From Tolypeutes matacus (lineage: Eukaryota; Chordata; Mammalia; Cingulata; Chlamyphoridae): a stretch of 64,000 nucleotides of DNA. Below are positions 57,711 to 64,000 of the stretch, one piece after another; the stretch's first letter is position 1; the number at the start of each line of letters is the position of its first letter. The position numbers were made by a program, and so were the translations under genes. The notes beneath the pieces are model-generated. The model saw only the letters and a list, made by a program, of their open reading frames with translations. It had not been told where the DNA came from and did not search any database. The stretch covers positions 641,389 through 705,388 of the forward strand of contig JAKSZT010032888.1 of the NCBI GenBank assembly GCA_026826555.1, written 5' to 3'.

Positions 57711-58759
57711 TCTGATCACATCCTTTTGTCTTTTTTCATATGGTAATTTGTCACTTTTGCTCCCATTAGACAAGTTATTTCCTAATAGGAAAACTGATAT
57801 GAAACTTAGGGAATATCTTCCAGGCTCCCTGTCTGCAATAGCTTCAGATTTTATATTGCAGTGCAAAGTTTCAACTGCATATATGAATTTTTGTAATTAT
57901 TCTTTTTCTTTGACCCTTGTGCCAAAACCATGTTATTCTGAAATACTAAAAATGTGACCCTTTATGCATGCCACAAAAATCCATTCATTTAATGCTGGCC
58001 GCAACTGTGATGAGAGAAATCTTAACCGATGGACATGGCTTTAAGAAAAAGAAGGATCCTACTAGTCTGAGTGATAACTTTCCTTCATATTGCAGAAGCA
58101 TTTTCTTTATATTTACTTTATTTCTCTCCTGTTAAAAAAAAACTTCTCCATCTGTATTAAAATATGAAAAGCACTACAAACATTGCCTCATTGGGGTTTT
58201 GTTATTTGGATTTGTATCATTCCTTCTTAATTATAGGTTTCATTTGAAAGCAAATTTTTCATTTAATCCTATAGCCACCCATTTATTAATAATTAGACAA
58301 GAAATGGATTGATATCTCTTTTCTTAAAAGAAAGAAACTAAGGTAAAGAGATGTCAACACAATTGGTTGGTTTTATCCATCAAAGTCCCAGTTTTGGCAC
58401 ACAGGTGATTTTTCACAGACTGGGTCTGGCACTTTCTAAAGACAGCTTCCCTGAGGAATTGAGGTGTGGAGAGCTCCTTCCCTTCTCTTAGAAAAGATGA
58501 CCAAGTATGGAATTACATGTACATAATCAAAGCACATTTTAAAACAATTATTAGAAATTCATATTTTCTTTTCCTTATTTAATTCCTTCCTGTTTAATCT
58601 AACATTACAATGGGCAGCTTCATAAAATGCAAGAGTCTAGTGCCTCATTTTTCAAAAAATCGTTGGACCTTAGGAGAATAGACTTGGAAATAACTTTGCC
58701 AACAACCCAGGTCAACTCTCTAATTTTTCTATAGAGGAAAACAAGGAACCAGTGTTTCT
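57711..58759. other. Intron 8 DNA, nothing recognised
   Basis: No gene or nameable repeat. Confidence 0.4.
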
Positions 58760-59735
58760 GGAAAGATGGTTACACCTGGTTTGGGAGGAGTAAGTACAAG
58801 ATGAGCCTGAACGATTTTGTTTTGCCAAAAATAAGGAAATGCCATCTTGCATAAGCGTGGAGTGGCTAAATCAGGGAGAACTTGAGCGTCAAAATAAATG
58901 ATGACACTAACAGAAAGTTATAACACTTTGAATAAAAATAGTAATCCATGAATCCATACTGATATAACCAAATAAATGAAAAAATAAATAAAGAGGAGCA
59001 CAAGGATTTCCTTATAATGGAATTCCTATTAATACATATGGAAGGAGTGCTAATTTTGTCAGGAAACATCAATGGATGCTAAAACAAGTCGATGAAAGTT
59101 TATGATTTATTTTTAAAGTTTCAAATTATTTATTAATTTCAAAGGAAAAAAGAGTAATTTACAGGAGAGACACAGAAGATACACCTTAATCAAATAAAGT
59201 TAATATCACCAGTAATGGGACAAGTCAAAATCACTACCAACTTATAGGATGCAATGAAAAGAATATAGTATCACATCAGTGATATTCCTATCAAAATGTA
59301 CAACCTCACAACCTGAATGTAATCATAAGGAAATATGAAAGATACTTTACAAAATAACTGGTCTGTAATCTTCAAAAATGCCAAAGTCATGAAATTTAAT
59401 GATTCATCACAGACTGAAGTAGATTAGGCAGCTAATTTGCAAAACATGATTCTAAAATGGATCCTTTTACCATAAAGGACATTATTGGGACAACTGGCAA
59501 AAAACATGATTGTGATCTGAAGATCAGATGTTAATAAAACATCTGCATTAATTTGACATTAGTGTTCCCAGGTTGTTAATGTCAATGAATTCCCTTGTTT
59601 GTATGAAACATATACTAGAGATTTCATGGGTGATATAAGCAACATACTCTCAAATAATTCTAGAGAAACAATTTCTTTGTATTATTTTGCAAGTTTTCTG
59701 CATATTTGAAATTATTTCAAAGTAAGTGGCATACC
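58760..59735 (+). mobile_element. Old L1M-type 3' UTR
   Basis: 'ggacattattgggacaactggc' near 59478, 'gacattagtgttcccaggttgttaatgtc' near 59556, 'gcaacatactctcaaataattctagag' near 59639, and the end 'tgcaagttttctgcatatttgaaattatttcaaagtaag' match the L1M 3' UTR pattern in sense. The left boundary is uncertain. Confidence 0.65.
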
Positions 59736-61111
59736 TTGGAAAGTCCCTCAGTAAAGAATTATAATTCACAGAAAGCTATTTTGATAATGCTACCACCCAA
59801 AAAGTCTTATTTAAAGATAGTCTTTTAAATTGTATTTTTCTATGTACAGAATTAAGAGAAAAATATCTATCATTCTATTTTTCCAGATCAGATTAATAAT
59901 ATGCTATTTTACAAATAGAATGTTTATTATTATGCAAATGATATTTTAAGATACTTTTTTTTTTACTATAAAATATTGATTATTTGTTCTATATGGACTC
60001 AGGGCATAGCCCACACATTTTATAAAATAAAGTTTTCATTTTAAACACACATACACAACAAATACACATTTTCTCTAATGCCTTAAGAGGTTACTTAACT
60101 TGCCTCAAATCACATGGCTAGAAAGAGGAAGAGATGAATTGGATATCCTTCCTGTATGTAGTTCTTCTCACTCAAAAGGGTGGCATGTGTCCATGGCAGT
60201 GCCAAGTGTGAACTGTAGAGAGAAGCATCTAGCCTTCATCTCTACATTGGAAGAAAAGAAAGACTACTCTTTATTGGAAAAGTGAGAGTCAGGGTGACTA
60301 AATCAGTTCCAGTTTAGAAGGTCTCTTAAATTCTTGAGTTCATCCATGCTAGTGACATCCCTAGTAATTGAGGAAAACATACGAAAATATGCCTTGTAAT
60401 TTCAAAACTGCTCTGACATTTACTTTTGAATATACTTTTGGACAATTTCTATAAAGAACTGAAAAAAAATAATGTAGATTTTGTTGTGAATTCTGCTATT
60501 TTATAGTTGTTAATTATTTGATTTTTGAAAGCTGTTTTCCATTTTCTTGGTCAACCCAGGCCTCCCATTTTATTTTCCTGCACCCTGACCTTCACTCCTG
60601 TGCTTCACCAGCCTAATTCCTGGAGGTATTTAAATTTGTGATCCTGGGGTATATGCACACTGTGCTTTAGTTTACCTGCAGTTGCCACAAGGTACATAAA
60701 TCTCAGAGGCCCTTCCTTTGCTCTGAATTTGCAGAACTGTCTGTCAGAGTTAGAAAAAAACTCAGATCATCTCTTCAAACCCATTCCATCCATAGAATGT
60801 TCTTCTGTAACTCAGATATATCAAGTATCAAAGCTATCAAGTAGCTCTCCTGGGCTTTATAATATAAAACAACAGCTTATAGGCAACCAGGTTCTTGAAT
60901 CCAATTCAAGGACCAAACACTAATGGACTGGACTTTAAAAGTCTGCTATGCTTAAATGGCTTTTGTAGCACTGGGAAAGTACTTCCTACTCACCTTTTCA
61001 GTATCTGAGGTCCTAAGTCTTGGCTGTTCCACTCTTAAGTAGGATTTCAATCTCTGCTGGGTGCCTCCTCAACCTGGAAGATAACTCCATCTTACTCTTT
61101 CTGTCTTTCAG
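59736..61111. other. Intron 8 3' part
   Basis: 60065-60140 ('gccttaagaggttacttaacttgcctcaaatcacatggctag') is a short antisense MIR piece. Otherwise nothing recognised. Confidence 0.45.
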
Positions 61112-61347
61112 GAAAATGGGCATGCCCCAGAGAACAGTTGGCCAGGTCTGAACTGTTCATTTTCTTCACTTCCCTTATGCAAAAATTTACCTTCGGGCCT
61201 CCAAAAAATGAAAAGCTGAGCCTGCAGTTCAGAATGGGCCTCACCATTTCCCCAGTCAAACACCACCTCTGTGCCATTCCTAGGAGTGATGCTGTTGGGG
61301 AAGGACAAGGGAAATTAAAGCAAAAAGAAACAAGGAATATGTTTTGA
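61112..61347 (+). pseudogene. CYP2J: CYP2J-like exon 9 (haem-binding loop altered)
   Basis: Acceptor CTGTCTTTCAG|G. With the last base of exon 8 it reads GKWACPREQLARSELFIFF, then TSLMQKFTFGPPKNEKLSLQ, FRMGLTISPVKHHLCAIPR, and SDAVGEGQGKLKQKETRNMF to TGA at 61345-61347. The P450 signature FxxGxRxCxG is FSMGKWACPR here. The axial Cys remains, but the conserved Arg is Trp (CGG to TGG, a CpG change) and the final Gly is Arg. The tail runs about 19 residues past where CYP2J proteins normally stop, so the usual stop has been lost. Confidence 0.93.
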
Positions 61348-61501
61348 AGATACTGGTGCCTGTGCAGAAGTGGGAGCAGAATGAAAGTTACTCTGAGGAG
61401 AAATCACAGGAAGAGGACTTAGAAAGAACTGGACCCAAATCCCAGCTCTGACATCTTCTTTGATGATTTATTTTCATTACAAATGATTTGCCTTTTCAAG
61501 A

Positions 61502-61507
61502 AATAAA
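61502..61507 (+). promoter_or_regulatory. Possible polyadenylation signal
   Basis: AATAAA about 155 bp after the exon 9 stop, in a plausible place for the ancestral gene's poly(A) site. No independent support. Confidence 0.4.
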
Positions 61508-63734
61508 CATGATATGCTATATCCTAGTTGATGAAAGAATGATTCTTTCCCTAAAGACAGTTTCTATAAAAATCAAAGAAACAATCGATCTTAGTGGTTT
61601 GTAAACCTTAAAGCATATCATAAAATTATAGTTACCTGCCTCTTCCTTCCTTAGGCATTACTTGCTTGTGGTCTGTTGATATCTCTCAGTTCATTCAAAC
61701 TGGTGCAAACGGTTGATGAGAGTTAGATTTAGAACATGGTGCCAAGTCACTGAAGTTAGCCTTAAAGACTTGCACATGTCGTAGCATGGTGCATGTTTTA
61801 TCTCCCTTGTGCCCTAGAATGTCCCTTTGGTATCAGCAGGGCATATTGTTTCATATTTGCAGGTAGGAAGAGCAATTGTTGTTGAGCAGTTTTTGTGGTT
61901 AACAAAGGAAACACTACATTGATCTTGGACTCACATCCTACTTGGACTTAGGGTAAAGTACAATGTGACCATAATTAACTAAACCTGGGCAGCAGGTTTA
62001 GGGGAAAAGGTGTTGAAATACTTTCCATCTTTAGGAATTGCTGTATTCCTCTGTCTCTTTGTCTTAATCTCCCCATCAGGCATTTATTTCCAATGATTTA
62101 ACTGTGTAGTGGGTGCACATCATTTAACTAGGTTGTAAGTTTTGGATGGCCTGTATTACCTGCCAGCCTATACTCACCTGGGCCCTGATAGAGTGTATCA
62201 TAGCAGGGAGCCAAAAATGCCAAAATCCTGTTCAACCCCTCAGTGTGTGATTGCTCAGGGGAAATGATGACCATGAAATGGAAGACCAGGTAACTTCAAG
62301 TTTTGAGCCCGACTCCCATGCAAAGAAACAAAAATCTTGTAAACTGGATTAAACCATATGAACAGATCTTTTTCTCCAAAGTAGTTAGACTGAAATAATT
62401 TAAAGAGATCAGAACAACAACAAAAATAAGTGGGCCATGAGGCTTTTCTTTCCTGTTACCCAGACTCCATACCATTCCCAACCTTGGAATCTAAGAAAAG
62501 ACAATTCAACAGACACCATGAGAAAGGGCAAGAGAGAAAAGAATTGAGGGTGACCCTGTTTTGCTGGAGTTAGCCTAAGATAGATTGGGAGAGCTATAAA
62601 AGAAGGTGTTCTGGAAGACAGAAATATTTGGGTTTCCTAATGTGTGGGAGGAGGCCTTTGGTCATTCTTACCTGGTAGAAGAAATGAGAAGTGAGAAACC
62701 CCAGCCATGTGTGTTTACTTTGTAACCCACTTGAAAGTTGTTCCTCTAGAAATTAGCCAAAAATATTATCCTCGTTTAAAAACAATGAAATTAGGCATTT
62801 AACTTTCCCAATGTCTGGGGTCTTGCTTTCCATTTCTTTATAATTTTTGATCACCCAAACTCCACTGACTCACTGGGAAATTGGCCAAAATACTTTACAT
62901 TATATGCCTCTGATTCCTCATCTGTACCATGAAGCCCTTTATTGATGTCATCTTTGAGTTCCAGTCTTCCTGCAAGTTTTCCATGCTTCTAGATGGGTAA
63001 GTACTCAATACCTTCCTGATGGATAAATGTAAAACCACTGGGAACTCATCATGATCTAATGGATGGAATTGGATACAGGACCAAGGAGGGCATGATTGTT
63101 ATTAGCCAGAATCCTTGGAGAAATAGAAGACTATGAGTAATAGATTTTTCTGGCCATGTAAAATAGCCTTTTGTTCAAAGCTTGTTGAGACTATAAAATA
63201 TGGTCCCTCTTCCTGTTCAAGCATTTTACAAAGATTTCTTTATACCCACAGTTCTATTTCTTATTCACCTATCTAGCTGGGAAGTTCCCGGGTCCCTTAA
63301 CTCCAAAGGGTGCCTTGGAAATAGTATGAAAGAAAAATAACATTTTCTGTGACATCACTGAAGAGGCACATTTTAAGAAAGGCAACATAGAATGTGAATT
63401 TGCTCTTCTCAACTGTCCTACAAAGAGACAAAGACATATCGTGCCATTTAAATTTAAAACTGAGCAGGAGTTCAGGGGGATTTTAAGCACAGATAAGTGG
63501 CAGTGCACAAACCCTGAGTTCTTAGAGAAATGTGCTGGGGTAGGGCATAGCTGGCCTCCTGGAGAGGCCCACCCTCACATTGCCTGAGATATTAATAGAC
63601 AAGGAAGCAGGGCTAGCTAGGTAACTAAGTAACAAGGATAGCTTCTGGGTTTGGAGGTAGCTTTGTGGAGCTGAAACTCCAGAGTTCCATTTCTGGTGTC
63701 AAGCTGCTCTTCCTTTGACCTAATTCAAGCCTGC
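61508..63734. other. 3' flank, nothing recognised
   Basis: No gene, exon or nameable repeat. Open frames here (for example 62296-62481 and 63269-63508 on -) are short and unsupported. Confidence 0.45.
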
Positions 63735-64000
63735 TGAATTGTTTCATAGGTTTCTGGGACAAAGTTCTACCAACTGGCTGACTTAAAGATTTATTGTCTC
63801 AAAGTTCTGGAGGATAGAAGTCCAGAGTCAAACTGCCAAAAAGGCCCTGCTCCCTCTGAAACTGTAGGGGAGAAACGTTCCTTGCCTCTTCCAGCTTCTG
63901 GTGTTTGCCAGCAATCCTTGGCAGTCCATAACTTGTAGCTTTCTTTTTCTTCTGCAGTATCTAATCTCCATTTAAACCCATCCATTAAATTTATGTTCTA
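63735..64000 (+). mobile_element. Ancient mammalian dispersed repeat, cut by window end
   Basis: 'ctgacttaaagatttattgtctcaaagttctggagg' and 'ccttgcctcttccagcttctggtg' follow the same old repeat pattern as 46380-46915. It continues past the window. Confidence 0.5.

Larger units (their letters stand above)
29819..61347 (+). pseudogene. CYP2J: Cytochrome P450 2J-like pseudogene, exons 2-9, introns retained
   Basis: CYP2J enzymes are haem-thiolate monooxygenases of the endoplasmic reticulum that oxidise arachidonic acid and drugs. Eight exons in order (2-9) lie on + with GT-AG introns: 29819-29980, 38190-38335, 38414-38574, 46164-46340, 47782-47923, 49901-50088, 56476-56614, 61112-61347. Subfamily markers include SSGQTWKEQ, MKFLPGPHETLF, DLFFAGTETTST and [12 protein letters not shown]. 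The I-helix AGTETT and K-helix EVQR are intact, and the haem Cys is present. Disabling changes occur in exons 2, 3, 7 and 9, and exon 1, with start codon and membrane anchor, was not found. Retained introns rule out a processed copy. Whether it arose by local duplication or is a species' only 2J gene gone silent cannot be told from this window. Confidence 0.92.

Noticed and set aside
38190..61347. Functional CYP2J gene
   Set aside because: Frameshifts in exons 2 and 3, stops in exons 2 and 7, altered haem loop and no exon 1 found.

Overview
This is an ordinary stretch of placental-mammal nuclear DNA. It is AT-rich and intron-rich, has no bacterial gene organisation, and is dominated by interspersed repeats. 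A tRNA-derived SINE at 4290-4410 resembles the armadillo DAS family. Several copies of an L1 3' tail that I do not know from primates or rodents point to a xenarthran, most likely an armadillo. The lineage call is an inference from memory of repeat families; no search was run.

The one host locus I can support is a cytochrome P450 of subfamily 2J on the + strand, from exon 2 (29819) to exon 9 (61347). Introns and GT-AG splice sites are preserved, and exons 4-9 keep family-like lengths. It is nevertheless broken: exon 2 has a 1-nt deletion and a stop, exon 3 a 4-nt deletion, exon 7 an in-frame TGA, and the haem-binding loop of exon 9 has lost conserved Arg and Gly residues. Exon 1 was not found. 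It is best read as a non-processed pseudogene, a duplicated or formerly active copy rather than a retrocopy.

Left part (1-29800), no host gene recognised. Contents in order: an L1 3'-tail copy (1-957); a Tigger1-like pogo DNA transposon on the - strand whose catalytic block is inverted and which carries a later retroelement insertion (2950-4823); an old L1 (about 5990-7545); MIRs and other old repeats; and a nested L1 complex (12723-26335). At the core of that complex is a 9.4-kb full-length L1 on the - strand (15958-25361). It has a 16-bp target-site duplication, a 5' end of the GGGGGCCAAGATGGCG type, ORF1, ORF2 and a 2.8-kb 3' region containing a 100-N assembly gap. An ERV-L fragment follows at 26336-26900.

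Right part. Introns of the P450 hold a complete but decayed ERV-L provirus (31917-37530) with two LTRs, a 5-bp TSD and a tRNA-Leu-like primer site; an L1 fragment carrying both a hAT-like MITE and a later L1-tail insertion (40985-43750); a 2.9-kb 5'-truncated L1 (50328-53272); a hexanucleotide microsatellite (53437-53620); and another L1 tail with its own TSD (54705-55488). After exon 9 come a possible poly(A) signal and about 2.2 kb of flank with nothing recognised.

No clearly new biological system is evident. The least expected signal is in the long L1 3' tail: three copies each keep a sense-strand open frame and a TATA-like motif upstream of it. It is offered as a testable observation, not a claim.
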